Shown: piece by piece, positions 38,114 through 55,958 of the stretch
How positions within the stretch are numbered: position 1 is the stretch's first letter
Layout: every line of letters starts with the position of its first letter
Source of the DNA: Panagrolaimus kolymaensis
Lineage: Eukaryota > Nematoda > Chromadorea > Rhabditida > Panagrolaimidae
Direction: 5' to 3'
Length of the DNA stretch: 64,000 bases
NCBI GenBank assembly: GCA_028622995.1
Contig: JAJQJQ010000002.1
Span: 2,666,001 to 2,730,000, forward strand
The notes under the pieces: model-generated
The model's database searches: none
Seen by the model: the letters and a program-made list of their open reading frames with translations, nothing else
Told to the model about the DNA's origin: nothing
Program-made: the position numbers and the translations under genes

Positions 38114-38612
38114 GTTCCCAAGCTAAAATGAAACAAAAATAATAAAAAAAGGTTAATGAGTTTTAACACGTGTTGTTCGATCATCGATAAAAAAAACCCC
38201 CCGAAGTAAAAAAGAAACTGCTGCGGCGCTGCCATAGTGATAACAAACTATAAGTGTAAGATTGTTTTTGTACTTTGCATGAAAACTAAATGCAACTACA
38301 TTGTAGTCAATGAATAAATGGTTTCATTTGTGCTTTGTGTTTTTATTCAATGGCAAATTTATATCAATAATTGCAAACTTATTTTTTTAAAACAAAAATT
38401 TGTAAAAAATGGGTAACATCGAAGAATAAAAAATATGCGAGGCATGAGCTATTTTCGTGCTGAAAGTCCATTAAATTTCAATACGTCAATAGTGTGCTTT
38501 TATGCAAGCAAAGCTACGTTTTTTTTTTTTTTGCGATCAAATATTTTTAACGATTTTTTTGTTGTTGACTGATTTTGAATATCTCCAACTATTTTTTAGG
38601 CAGCCATAAACG
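38114..38612. promoter_or_regulatory. shared upstream region of divergent AIG1-like copy 2 and IDH3-beta
   Basis: Head-to-head start codons lie 499 bp apart, with acceptor-like sites close to each ATG (38598-38599 on plus; near 38123 on minus). A T-rich run lies at 38520-38532. No core element can be named. Confidence 0.45.
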
Positions 38613-39985
38613 ATGCTCTCAAAGGGTTTAATTTCGGGTTTATCTCGATGTTCTCGTGTTTTACAACAACGAACGCTTGCTGTTGCCGCAAATGTAAGAT
38701 TTTATTATATATATTTTTTTAATAAAATGATCAAAACATACATATATAGGAAACAACTCCAGAACTTGCAAATAAGTTCAAAGTTACGTTGATTCCTGGT
38801 GATGGCGTCGGGCCTGGTACGTAAATTTATTTATTTATATTATTCTCAATAAGTTACAACAAATTACAACAAAGATCTTAAAGTATCAAATTTATTTTTA
38901 GAAATCTGTAATGCAGTTCAAGAAATTGTTCATAATACAGGAATTCCAATTGAATTTGATGAAATTTTCTTGAGTGAAGTTCATCCCAAACGTTCAGATA
39001 CTATTGAAAAGGTAATGCAAAATATTGAAAATAACAATGGTGTTGCATTAAAAGGCGTTCTTCAAGAAGGAAGTTTTGATAATGTTGGAGATCAAGTTGG
39101 TATTAATATGCAACTTCGCCGCAAACTTGATTTATTCGCAAATGTTGTTCACATTCGAACTATTGAAGGTATTAAAACTCGCCATAACAAGGATCTTGAT
39201 TTCATTATTATTCGTGAACAAACGGAAGGCGAATACAGCAGCCTCGAGCATGAATTAGTTCCAGGCGTTATCGAATGCTTAAAAATTGTCACCCGTGCTA
39301 AATGTGAACGTATTGCTAAATTTGCTTTTGATTATGCAACAAAATATAATCGTAGAAAAGTTACTGCCATTCATAAAGCCAATATAATGAAATTAGGTGA
39401 TGGACTTTTCTTAAAAGTTTGCGAAGAAACTTCAAAATTATATCCAAAAATTCAATTTGAAAATATGATTGTTGACAATTGTTGTATGCAGGTTTGTCTT
39501 GCCTCTTCTAAACCATTCCTATTTTAAAAATGAAAGGGTTTTTTATTTGTTTAGCTTGTAAGTCGTCCTGATCGATTTGATGTTATGGTTATGCCCAACC
39601 TTTATGGTAACATTATTGACAATCTTGCTACCGGTTTAGTTGGAGGCGCTGGAATTGTTCCTGGGATGTCGATGGGTTCAGATTTTTGCATTTTTGAAAC
39701 AGGAGCTAAACGTATGTTATAAAGAAAATATTAATTATATTTTTTAATCCTTTTGCTTTAGATGCTTTCGTCGAAGCAGTAGGACGAAATGTTGCAAATC
39801 CAACTGCAATGATTTTAAGTTGTGCTAACATGCTATACCATCTTCATTTAGATGCTTATGGTCGAGCTTTGCGTTTGGCTGTTGAAAAAACGATCAAAGA
39901 TGGAAAAGTACGCACTCGAGATCTTGGTGGATATCAATCTACTCGTGAATTTACTTATGCTGTCATTCAAAATTTTAGAATGTAG
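38613..39985 (+). CDS. idhb-1: NAD-dependent isocitrate dehydrogenase, beta subunit
   Basis: Five exons (38613-38693, 38750-38816, 38902-39491, 39555-39711, 39762-39985) give 372 residues (human IDH3B: 385). The first 27 residues ([20 protein letters not shown]...) form a typical matrix presequence and are a separate exon. [41 protein letters not shown] and [21 protein letters not shown] identify the subunit. ETGAKHAF and the near-C-terminal [13 protein letters not shown] are beta signatures. Asn replaces the catalytic Asp in YGNI, as in other regulatory subunits. It should assemble with the alpha subunit and the gamma subunit encoded 5 kb upstream on the same strand. AATAAA lies at 40067-40072. 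The next gene begins 262 bp downstream on the same strand. Confidence 0.95.
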
Positions 39986-40247
39986 GAAAAAACAAAGATA
40001 TTTGTAGTTATTTTTATAATGCTTTAGATTTAAAAAAGTCTTTTAATTTTAAAAAATATTAACTAAAATAAATTTTTATTCGGTGAAAGTGTTTTTTTTT
40101 TAAATTAAAAAGACGTTTTTTTAACGTTGCCATTATGGATAACTTGATTTTGTTTATATTGTTATATGATTTCTTTTTATCTTTGCATATTTAGATTTTA
40201 AATTTATTTTTCCCGAATGATTTAATGCAATATTTTATTAAATTCTA

Positions 40248-43200
40248 ATGCCGTCTGATAGCAGTGAAAATGAATTTGAGGATGCTGTGGATACATTGGG
40301 ACCTTTGCCATCAACCCCTTCCATGCAAGCTCGGCAATTAGATCTTTGTACTCCATTAAATTCTGGCGGACATTATTCTTTAAATTCACCATTTTTAAAA
40401 CTGGATCTAAGTGCTCAATCATCAAGAAGGAATCGACTTGCAACACTTCGAAATCGAATGCAAACTGAATTTTCTGGTGCCTCGGGTAATAATGTCAATG
40501 AAGATGATGCAACACAATCAGAAAAAACTTCCCTTGCTTCATGGGGAAGAAATTTTTTGATGGAAAGAAATAATGATAGCGCCGTGATTGCTGTATGCCC
40601 AGCGGATTCCCTTTCAACCAAAGCTACAAATTTTTCATTTAATTCCAACTCATTTTTTAATCAATCAAATATGTCGGGAATTCATTCAGAAACAACTTCA
40701 AGAGTTTTAAATGATTCAGGAATGAATCAAACTGCAAGGACTTTAACGAATATGGCAATGGAGGATAAAACAATATCACCTATTCCAACGATGGCACAAC
40801 AACATCCTCCTGTTATTTCACCACCAAAATGTTATTCACCATCATCCCCACCACCTCCTTTACCAGAAAGGCCAGGAGTTGCATCTACTTCAACTATCAA
40901 TAAATCCCCGCTTGCGCCACCTCCACTGCCACCAAGAAAAACTCCAGCCCAGCCAGCAAAATCACTAGCAATAGAACAGTTAAGCCCGGATAATACCTTT
41001 GAAACTTCAAAGTTTGTTTATTTTTATTTCATTCATTTACTCCTAAAATTTTGTTTAGGCAATCAAATTTATTTGTGGACAATAATGGTGTTGGTGTTTC
41101 TTCAACCAAATCTTCTGGAAGTTCAACACCATCCAATGTTGCTGATGGATATGGTAAAAAACGAGGTCACGCTAAAACAAATTCGTTGGATCGAGGATTA
41201 ACATTAGCAAAATCATTAAAATGTGGGCCATTTCCACCTCCATCATCAGCAGTAAATAAATCTCGATCACTAAATAGAGGAGTTTCACCAAGTGAAATGC
41301 TTGCAGTTGGAGCTATATGTGAAGAAGATCAAGCAGCTCATAATGTTATTGAACAAATAACTGATTCCATTTTATCTTGTTGTGAAACAGATGACGAAGA
41401 TTCAAGTGATAATGAAGAAATGAAAGAAAATGGTGTAAAAAGGGAAGCAGCAACAACAGCACCGCCAACACGGCCGCCATTTCCATCCAAAGCAGTTGAA
41501 TCAAATTTAATGGCGGTTGGAGAAGAAAGTTCAACCACTTCAACTCCAACAAAACTTCAAATACAACAAACAACTGCAGCAACACCTTCAAAATCACAAA
41601 CCCTCCCAAGATATGAAAATTTATATCCTTCAGTTGAACCATTTGAAAAATCAACAGAAGAAAAATCTCAAGATTCAATCCAGCATAATGCTCACTCAAA
41701 TAATTCCCTTAATATTACATCTGCAAATCAATCCACAAATCCCAGTCATTCAGAATCCTTCGATCCTATAACGCGCGATGTTCAAAGACGAATGTCAATG
41801 AAAAATCATTCACCCGCTGATATTCATGCAGAACAATTTGATGGAGAAGATCAACCCAATGAAGCAGCAAACGGTGGACTTGAACATGCTAAAAATGTTG
41901 TAAAAAGCTATGGTTCAATGGCGAGTGGATTTTTTAAAGGTGCTTTTACAAGGGCAAAGAAAACAATTGCACCAAATTCAAATCCTCCTAAAGCTTTAAC
42001 CACGGCGAAAGAAGACGATGATGAAGCTGGATCAGAAAGTGATGATGGAACTCCATCCGTTTCTGAAAATGTTCCACCATCCCATCCACAATCGAAAAAA
42101 CCATCAGAACCCGAAATTATTTGTCGACCAAAAAATCATAAAAAAGGTCCATATGATTTTGATCAACTTCGAGTTGTTCAAGAACTTAATAATGAACATT
42201 CTGGAGCAGTTTGGTGTGTTAAATTTAGGTAACATTTCTCATTGACTGTTTTTTTTCTTTTTCTTGAAATACATGGATATTTTATTTAGTGTTTGTGGAA
42301 GGCTTATTGCAACAGCAGGACAAGATAATATTGTTAGAATATGGGTATTAAAAAGTTATTTAAATCATTTTACAAAAGTTAGAGAAAAGCTTAATATTCA
42401 AACAAGTCGTGCCGCTACTTCGAGTAATGCCAATCCAGAATTATCTTATGCGATGCAAGATCTTGAAAATGCTGTTAGAAATGCTGAAGATAAGGTTAGT
42501 TTTTTTGAATCATCCTTTCTTGTTTGTTTGATACTTGTGTGCGTCTGCGTTCTTTCACCTATTTTTATGCAATGATGGAAGTGCGTCGTTGTTTTTTGCT
42601 TCCCTGCGACTGATCTTTTGCCTTACTTTTCCTCTTTTTTTTGTTGCTTTTTGATTTCTTTTATAGACATACAAATATTTTTTTATTATAGAAATCCGTC
42701 GCTGATACAGATTCATTGAATTCATCCCAAAAAAGTCCAGAAGATGAAAGCCCTGCTGTTTCTGCCAGTGCTGTTATGGCACCTAAACCATTTGTTAGCT
42801 ATCGAGGACATACCGCGGATGTATTAGATTTATCATGGTCAAGAAATTATTTTCTTTTATCATGTGGAATGGATCGAACAGTAAGATTATGGCATTTAGC
42901 TAGAACGGAATGCCTCTGTTGTTTTCAACATATGGATTTTGTTACATGCATTTCTTTTATGCCTAAAGTATGCTTACATACATAAATTATTTTTGTGAAA
43001 ATTTAGTAAAATATTGATTTAGGATGACAGATATTTTATTTCGGGTTCATTAGATGGTAAAATTCGGCTATGGCATATTCCTGAGAAAAAAGTTGCGTTA
43101 TGGAATGAAGTTGAACAAGTTAAATTTATTACTGCAATCACATTTGTGCGGAATGGAAAATTCGTTGTTGTTGGAACATACAATGGTCGATGCTTTTTTT

Positions 43201-44057
43201 ACACCACTGATGTAAGTTCTAACTAAGATGATCCTTATATTTATTAAATTAAAATTTAGCAACTCAAATATCATACTGTTATTGATGTTAGATCAACTCG
43301 GGGTAAAAATGCAAGAGGCCATAAAATTACATCCCTTGCGGTTCATGGAGATAAATTATTGGTCACGTCAAATGATTCAAGAATCCGAATTTACGACCTT
43401 CGAGATATGGATTTAACTTGCAAATTTAAAGGAGCTCAAATAGAACAATCTCAAATTCGAGCATCCTTTTCACCTGATGGAAAACACGTAATTTCCGGTT
43501 CTGAAGATAATTATATTTATATTTGGAGAGCTGCAGATTTTTCTCCATCTCTTTCAGTTAGAAAAGATCGAAACCCGATGTGGGAGCGAGTTAAAAATTC
43601 TCATAATTCTATTGTAACCGCAGCGGTTTTTGCACCAAAGCCACATCTATTTTTGGCTTTACTTGAAGATCAACAAAAATCCCAATCCATATCTGCTAGT
43701 GGCTCATGCTCGGAAACTATTCCAATTTCAACTAAACGACAAGTTCAAAGGTACACAAAAATTTCATATTTATTATTAAAATCATTTTTTAGAATGGATT
43801 CTGAACATTCGATAAATGTTGTTTCCACTCATGGTGCATTATCAACTGTACATATTCCATTAGTATCAGATATTGCAACTTCGGGATCAACAACCCCTGC
43901 AATTATTCCACCTTCTTCTTCAATTCCACCAAAAGATCGCCAACTTCAAGGTGATATTATTGTTAGCGCGGATTTAAATGGAAATATTAAAATTTATGCA
44001 AATCCATCACGAATTAAAACAGGCTCATCTAATTTTTTCCCAACTGAATATAGCTAA
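40248..44057 (+). CDS. sym-4: WDR44 / SYM-4 Rab11-binding WD-repeat protein
   Basis: Seven exons (40248-41011, 41059-42228, 42290-42494, 42692-42967, 43023-43211, 43260-43750, 43793-44057) give 1119 residues. WDR44 (rabphilin-11) binds Rab11 and ER VAP proteins and controls recycling and ciliogenic traffic. The N-terminal two-thirds is disordered: an acidic NEFEDA near the start (FFAT-like), proline clusters (SPPPPLPERP, APPPLPPRK) and Ser-rich stretches. GPYDFDQLRVVQ opens the WD region, followed by GAVWCVKFS, TAGQDNIVRIW, YRGHTADVLDLSW, GMDRTVRLWH, ISGSLDGKIRLWH, GTYNGRCFFY, SNDSRIRIYDLRD and SGSEDNYIYIW. A Ser/Thr/Pro-rich insert interrupts the last blades. Nematode SYM-4 is the counterpart. 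The start is the first ATG after an acceptor (40185-40194). Confidence 0.94.
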
Positions 44058-44693
44058 TATTATATTTCTTCACTTTCTTATTATTAAAATAAGTGTTATT
44101 ATTACGGGTAATTACCCATTTAAAAAGACGTTGTAATTCCCATTATTATTTATCCTATTCTCTTATAACCAAAAATAACGCCTTATTATTCTTTTATAAT
44201 ATTTTTTTTATGGTGGAACGAACAACTATGGTATTTCTAAAAATTACAATTTCATCATATTTCAATCAACGATCAATCCAAAATTCAGAAGATAAATATG
44301 CAAAAAGAGTCCTGGAAAGAAAAAAACCAAGGATTTTGTTGTTAGGAAATAGACTTTGATACATTTTTTTGTTTGCAAACTTCCTTCATTTTTTTTCTCT
44401 CAATTATTAAAAAAAATGAATGTTGTCTCTTGATATTGTAGTTTTTTAATATGTATTTCTGAATTTTGGTTCTTTCTGACACAAAGGAACACAAATTTCT
44501 AGTCCTTTCTTTTTTCATTATTTTATTTTGCAGCTTTCTTTGTAAACATTTTGATAGTTTTTGCAGTTCATTTAAATAAATTTGGAATTGGGTGTTTTCC
44601 GCGTTTTTTTATTACTGGTTCGAAACCAGATATTGTACTTTTGATTTGCTTTTACTCTCTTTTTGTCATCACAATTTTTATTTTTTTAGTTTG
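44058..44693. other. 636-bp intergenic stretch
   Basis: Downstream of the WDR44 stop. AATAAA at 44575-44580 is the first clear poly(A) signal. TTTTTTTAG at 44681-44689 sits 4 nt before the next start codon and is a strong trans-splice acceptor candidate. Confidence 0.5.
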
Positions 44694-45429
44694 ATGCTAT
44701 CCGTTGGAAGGTCTCTATTACAAAGATGCTCATTTCTTCGAATTGCTGGGACTTCTTCACCATATTCAACTACTACTCCTGAATCACCAAATGTTCCAAA
44801 AATAAATGAATTAGCAGAAGAAGAACCCGTTATCCCAGATGATGTAATAGAAGGTTTTGCTGATACTGAAGAAGTTGCAATGATTCGTCAAAAATTGCCA
44901 TACAGTCAAAAAGTTTTGAAAGAATTAAAGTGAGTTACTTTGTCTCGTGTAGCACCACGGTTATTCTTACATAACGTTTATGATTTTAGGCTTGATCAAT
45001 ATCCTTATTATGTTGAAAAAGAATGGTGGAAAAAAGGTACTCGTATGACATTTTGGGCAACATGGAAAATGTTACGTGATGTTCGACGTCGTGAATGTTT
45101 GGCCGAATATGGTCCAGAACGAATGCGGTTAAAAGCAATTAAATGGAATTCAGTACTTCCACAAGCTATTCGTGATGAAGCTTCTGAAAGACTTCATGAT
45201 GGACTTCCAAGATATTCTCGGCCGAGTTTACTTCTCAATATGTGTCAATTTACTGGAAAACCACGTGGTAAAATCAAGAGATATCGTGTCAGTCGTCATG
45301 TTTTCAGAGATCTTGCTGACCATGGTAAATTCTCAGGTGAGAATGATTTGAAACGTTGATCATTCGGCATTCACTTATTCGTTGTTTTAATATTCTCTTT
45401 TTTTAGGTGTTCAAAGGGCTATGTGGTAG
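44694..45429 (+). CDS. mrps-14: mitochondrial ribosomal protein uS14m (MRPS14)
   Basis: Three exons (44694-44929, 44990-45336, 45407-45429) give 201 residues. The C-terminal half is a clear uS14m: MCQFTGKPRGKIKRYRVSRH, then FRDLADHGKFSGVQRAMW, matching the closing LADHG..SG.QRA.W of mammalian MRPS14. It is part of the small mitochondrial subunit head near the decoding region. Human MRPS14 is 128 residues; here about 75 extra N-terminal residues include an Arg/Ser-rich presequence (MLSVGRSLLQRCSFLR) and an acidic linker. The last exon encodes only seven residues. No AATAAA is visible in the 179 bp before the next gene, which fits co-transcription. Confidence 0.95.
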
Positions 45430-45608
45430 AGAAAAACGATTGCATTATATAAATTAGAATTAGATGATTTTTATGTTTTGTTGTATTTTGCTTATAAATA
45501 TATCTTAATTTCTTCGTGTTAATTGTCGGTTTACGGTTTTAAGCCGTTGTTCATGTTTTTCTCAGTTTTTTATGTTTGTTTAAAATCAAGTTAGATATTT
45601 TAGAGATC
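45430..45608 (+). other. short intercistronic region with trans-splice-like acceptor
   Basis: 179 bp separate the uS14m stop from the ATP6AP2-like start. The stretch is T-rich, has no AATAAA, and ends in ATATTTTAG (45595-45603), 5 nt before the ATG. This arrangement resembles a nematode operon junction, where the downstream message is trans-spliced. Confidence 0.45.
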
Positions 45609-46007
45609 ATGGCTAACTTTAAAATTTTTGTTCTATTGGCTCTCTTCGGTAAAATACTTTTTTATATTTCGTTTGCTTTTTACTAATTGCTAGCTTTTTT
45701 ATAGGAATTGTTGCTTCTCAACAAGGATCCACCCCAGCTGATCTCGTAAGCGGTGGTATTAGTGGTTACCGAAGAATTTTTAATGTATATTCGGTGAGTT
45801 TATTTCCATTGCAATCTTTTTAAATTTTTTATAATCAAATTATAGTTTGTTGGTCCTGATTATCCTGCTATGTTTACACTCGTTGCTGGAATAGTTATTA
45901 TTTTAGCTGTCGCAATTGTCTTTATTTCTGTTGGCTTATTAACTATGGACCCCGGCAAAGATTCAATTATTTATCGAATGACGACAACTCGTATGAAGAA
46001 AGATTAG
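45609..46007 (+). CDS. vha-20: minimal ATP6AP2 (prorenin receptor)-type V-ATPase accessory protein
   Basis: Three exons (45609-45648, 45705-45793, 45846-46007) give only 96 residues. A signal peptide (about 1-18, MANFKIFVLLALFG...ASQ) is followed by about 25 lumenal residues. A membrane helix follows (about 52-75, TLVAGIVIILAVAIVFISVG), then the cytosolic tail LLTMDPGKDSIIYRMTTTRM. The MDPG.DSIIYRMT motif is the signature of ATP6AP2, which in animals associates with the V-ATPase proton channel. Human ATP6AP2 is 350 residues with a large ectodomain that is absent here. The neighbouring WDR44/sym-4 gene supports the symbol, because I recall these two being adjacent in C. elegans (R03E1.1 and R03E1.2). 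No upstream exon encoding an ectodomain was found in the 179-bp gap. Confidence 0.85.
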
Positions 46008-46244
46008 CTTTGTAATTTTCAATGCGTTATGTTTCTGTATTTCTCATTTTTCTTCCACACTCTGTATTCACTATTATTTAACAAAAGAAAACTCATAAAA
46101 TTATATATGTAATACTGTTTTTTTTTTTTTACTTTTTTGATACTTATGTTTTATTCCATTTAATCCAAAGTTAACCTGGTTTTGTTATTATAATTTATGT
46201 AAACATTCCTATGTTTTGTAGCTTATTTAGAGTTTTTATGATTG

Positions 46245-46258
46245 AATAAAATTTTATT
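46245..46258. terminator. palindromic bidirectional poly(A) signal
   Basis: AATAAAATTTTATT is a perfect 14-bp palindrome and presents AATAAA on both strands. It lies between convergent genes, 238 nt after the ATP6AP2-like stop on plus and 115 nt after the MH2-protein stop on minus, so it could terminate both. Confidence 0.6.
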
Positions 46259-46372
46259 TTTTAAAGTGCTTTTTGTGAATCCTTGTCATAGTATACTAAA
46301 AAAATTGTCTATTCTAACATGAATAAAGGAGCTATAATTTTTGTTGTAAATGAAAATAAAAATTGAAACATT

Positions 46373-47868
46373 TTATGTGCCAGTGGCATTTCGAATACAT
46401 GTTTCGCTCAACCATTTATATTTTGTGAGTCCTTTTGGTGGATCGTTCAAAGCCCCATGTGGCGCTGGTTGACCAAATACCATTTTGTTGCTTTTTAAAC
46501 GTCGATCTTTTTTCGAGGGTTTATTCAAACCAAATGCATGCGGATGAAATTCTTCTGAAGGCCTTGAACGTTGTCGACAGGCTCCTGCTTCTTGGGATGA
46601 AGCAAAATATGCGGGTGTTCGAAGTTTATCAATATCAGATAAATTTAATAAACTCCAACCATTGATCGATGAAGCTTCAAGAGGGCGAGATTGTGGCATT
46701 AAAGAAAGCGGGATTACACGAGTTTGAGAACGGGATCGTGGCTAAAAATTAATAATTGTTTTTCCAGCTTGTATACAGTAGTACGTACTTTTTGAGCCTT
46801 TAAAACAACTTTCATTGCTGATTCTTCAAGAGCAAAGGGTGATTGATAATGATTTTGGAAGGGTCTTCTTTGTTGAAAAATTCGTCTTGCTGCTCCACTT
46901 CTAAGAAAATAATAAGTTTAAATTGTATTTAAAAATGTAAAAACACCAACTTGTTCTGTCGAGTATTATTATTAGGTAAGTAACTACTCGAACTCGCTGA
47001 TGATTCTTCCGTGGATGTTGAACATGAATGTGATTCAGAACTTCGAAGAGAATTAGGTGGTGATCCTCCAAATTCCGCTCCAATCACATCAACCATATCG
47101 ACAGCAATTAAATGAATTAAACAACACCAAAGCGGCGACTCCAAAAAATCCGATGTATTTGGTGTATCACCAAATCGAAGAAAAATGAATGCTGTTTCTT
47201 TTAATCTTTTAGTATTAACATTTTTGCTCGTTGATCCACCACTCAATGATGTCACAATACTTTCTTTGAATGAACGTAAATCAAAGATCTTTCGATATTC
47301 ATCCCCCAGAATTATCGGATCACGCCGTTGACGAGTTTTAACAGATATTCGACGATCTGAATTTCTTTTCATCCAAACATTTCCACTTGAATCAAGTTGA
47401 ATTTTAACTCCTTTACCAAAAAACTTTAATTCCATTTCTGTTCGAGGATCTCGTCGTTCATTATGAAATTGTGATAAACCAATTCTGAAATAAGAAAATA
47501 ATAAACTTATCAATTGCTATAACTATGGCTCAATAAAAAGTAAAAACTAACTTCATTCCATCAAATTCATCATTACCACCATCAATAATTATAGTAGAAT
47601 TTCGTAAATATGCTTTAGCAGTACGAAAATTTCTTTCCATAACAATTAATTTTCCCCAAATTTGAGATTCAATTTGTGACAATTTTTCCTCCACTTCTGC
47701 GAGATTATCGTGTAAAAATATTGAAAAATCATTCCAACTTCTTCTTCGAGGTGAAAAAACTTCAATTCCCACGGGAACTGGTTCGCTTGAATCTTCATCA
47801 AGAGGATTCTCTTTCATTAATCTTTCTATCAAAGCTGAACGGGAAATGGCAGCATTCGTTGAAGGCAT
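46373..47868 (-). CDS. MH2-domain protein without MH1 (Expansion-like)
   Basis: Four exons (47552-47868, 46951-47484, 46789-46900, 46373-46741) give 443 residues. A predicted helical segment (DNLAEVEEKLSQIESQIWG, about residues 54-72) precedes a Smad-type MH2 fold. The MH2 signs are KIGLSQFHNERR, GKGVKIQLDSSGNVWMK, ISVK, and a late SPLWCCLIHLIAVDMV stretch where Smads have SPCW..VHL. There is no MH1 DNA-binding domain and no C-terminal SSxS receptor-phosphorylation motif. The remaining half is Ser-rich and basic with no known domain. Among known families it most resembles Drosophila Expansion, a cytoplasmic MH2-only protein of epithelial tubes; this is inference. An acceptor (TTACAG) 5 nt before the ATG supports the chosen start. 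Confidence 0.7.
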
Positions 47869-49909
47869 GCTTGCTGTAAGTAAAAATAAATCAATTATAA
47901 TGTTTGATTCAAGAAATTTATATCTCGTAAACGAAAGAACCACGAATAAATAATAATAAAGACATGAACACTTATTTGGAATACGAAACAAAAAACATTT
48001 AGGCGGGTTTAAACTTGCAGATTTCAAAACCATTACTAGCTTTTCCAAAATAAAACACAAGTGCTAATTTTAACAAAAAAAGACTAAACAAAAACCCGAT
48101 TTTATTTGGCAAAAACGAACATGATTTTTTCCTTACTGCTCCTATTTTTTTTTTTTGAGATAGATAAGTGCAAATTTTGAAAAAACAAAAAGGCAAATTC
48201 CTGTTTTTTTTTTTCTGAAAGAGGCCATACAAATCCGACAACAACAATTTAGCAACTATAAATTTTCAAAAGAATTACAAGCTTCTTTCTATCTATCACG
48301 ACAAAAATGACTTAAAAAACTTTTTGAAGGCAGCGAAAGAAAAAAGTGAAAGCAGCTTTCATTTTGCATTTACAAAAAGAGATTCTAAGAAGAAAGTTTA
48401 ATTGAGGTGAAATGAAAACCGGCTGGGTTTTGTATTCATCAGCCGGAAAAAAAATCCATCCAGGTAATATTAAACTTGAATTTTTTAATATTCAAAAAAG
48501 AATATAACAAAAAAGAAAGGAAGTCAAGTGAGTTGAATTGAAATGCCCAGAAATTATTATTAGAAGGAGGAAGAATAAAAAATAATATTGACTTCAGCCG
48601 AATGGAATTGAAGTGAAGGGTAAGTATAACAACCAACCGGGTGAGGAAGAGGAGAAAGAGAGATCAAATATGAGCAAGCGCGTGTCGATCGCACATCCGA
48701 TGACGATGCCTCTGCCTGCTTGCCATCTATCGCTATTTTTTTTCCTCCATGGTAATTATTGTTTCGGTGAATGTCTTTTTTATTTTTAATAAAAAAAAAA
48801 TTGGCCAGAAACCAAAAAGCAAATGACAACAGAAAGCAAAAGTGCGAAAGTGTTGAAATAGTGAAATGCGTGCAAAAATCTGCTGGCTTAATTTAAGCTA
48901 ATCGTGGATATTTTTTTAAAAGACAATAGAGATAAGGTTTCGTAATGGAAAGTTTCATATAACACTTTTTGAACTCAGAGTTTTTGAAGGTCAACAAAAT
49001 TGTTCTTCATTTTTAATTCTTCTACGAGATTGTTGGATCATTCAAAACTTAAAGTTGTAAAAAAATAAAAAGTTTAAAAAGGACTCTTTTATAATTGTAA
49101 TTTTTAAACTATGTTGGTTCTTCATTGGCCTTAATTTCAAACATACAGACGATATATTTAAACATATTTTCAATGGCATAAAAAATACATAATGAAAGCA
49201 AGCAAATTAAAAAAAAGAATTTCAGAAGATGTTTTACTTCACTGCAGTCGACCGACCAAATGCTATTACATATAAGAAAATCCATTAAATGTTACACTTT
49301 TTTTTCTTCTAGTTATGCATGATGATCATTTTAACGGACGAGTTCTTCATCTTCATTTTTTTGTATAATAAGCGGCGCCTTTAAGAAATTCAAATTCTTC
49401 TCTCTAGGCGGTCCTCATCCCATGAGTGATTTATTTATCGTTGGAACGTCCAAATATATCCGTATAAACGATCTTCATTTTTTTTACAGCCGGTTCCATT
49501 ACCTCAGAAAAGGAATAAAAATTTTTGCTAATATCTGTAGATGTTGCATTTTTTTGTGGATTGTAATTAAATTTTTATTTTTTTGCGTAATTCAAAGCGA
49601 CTCTTTCTCTCTTTCTGTCGTTGCATAATTCTTCGGCGACAAAGGTTTATTTCATTTTTTGGGCATGAAAGAATAAAAAAATATTAACAAGGAATTTTCC
49701 GAAAGGTTTTCAAAATACAAAAATTAAATTAGAGACAAATAAAAAGATAAAGAAAAAACTTAAAGTTTTTAAAACAAGCAAAAATATTAAAAAGATGAGA
49801 AAAAGATAGTGACCAAAAAATTAAAAAAAAAGAAGATTAAATCGATTCAATTGAGAGAAAAAAATAGACTTGGAAAAAAATAAAGAGAATGAGAGAGAAG
49901 AAAAGGAAA
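47869..49909. other. 2.0-kb spacer
   Basis: Upstream of the MH2 gene and downstream of PRRC2, both on the minus strand. AT-rich, with a minus-strand AATAAA at 49651-49646 that could end the PRRC2 message. No gene was recognised. Confidence 0.5.

Positions 49910-55958
<6,049 letters not shown>

Noticed and set aside
40222..40446. Minus-strand frames opposite WDR44 and PRRC2 exons
   Set aside because: Antisense shadows of strongly biased codons in real exons.
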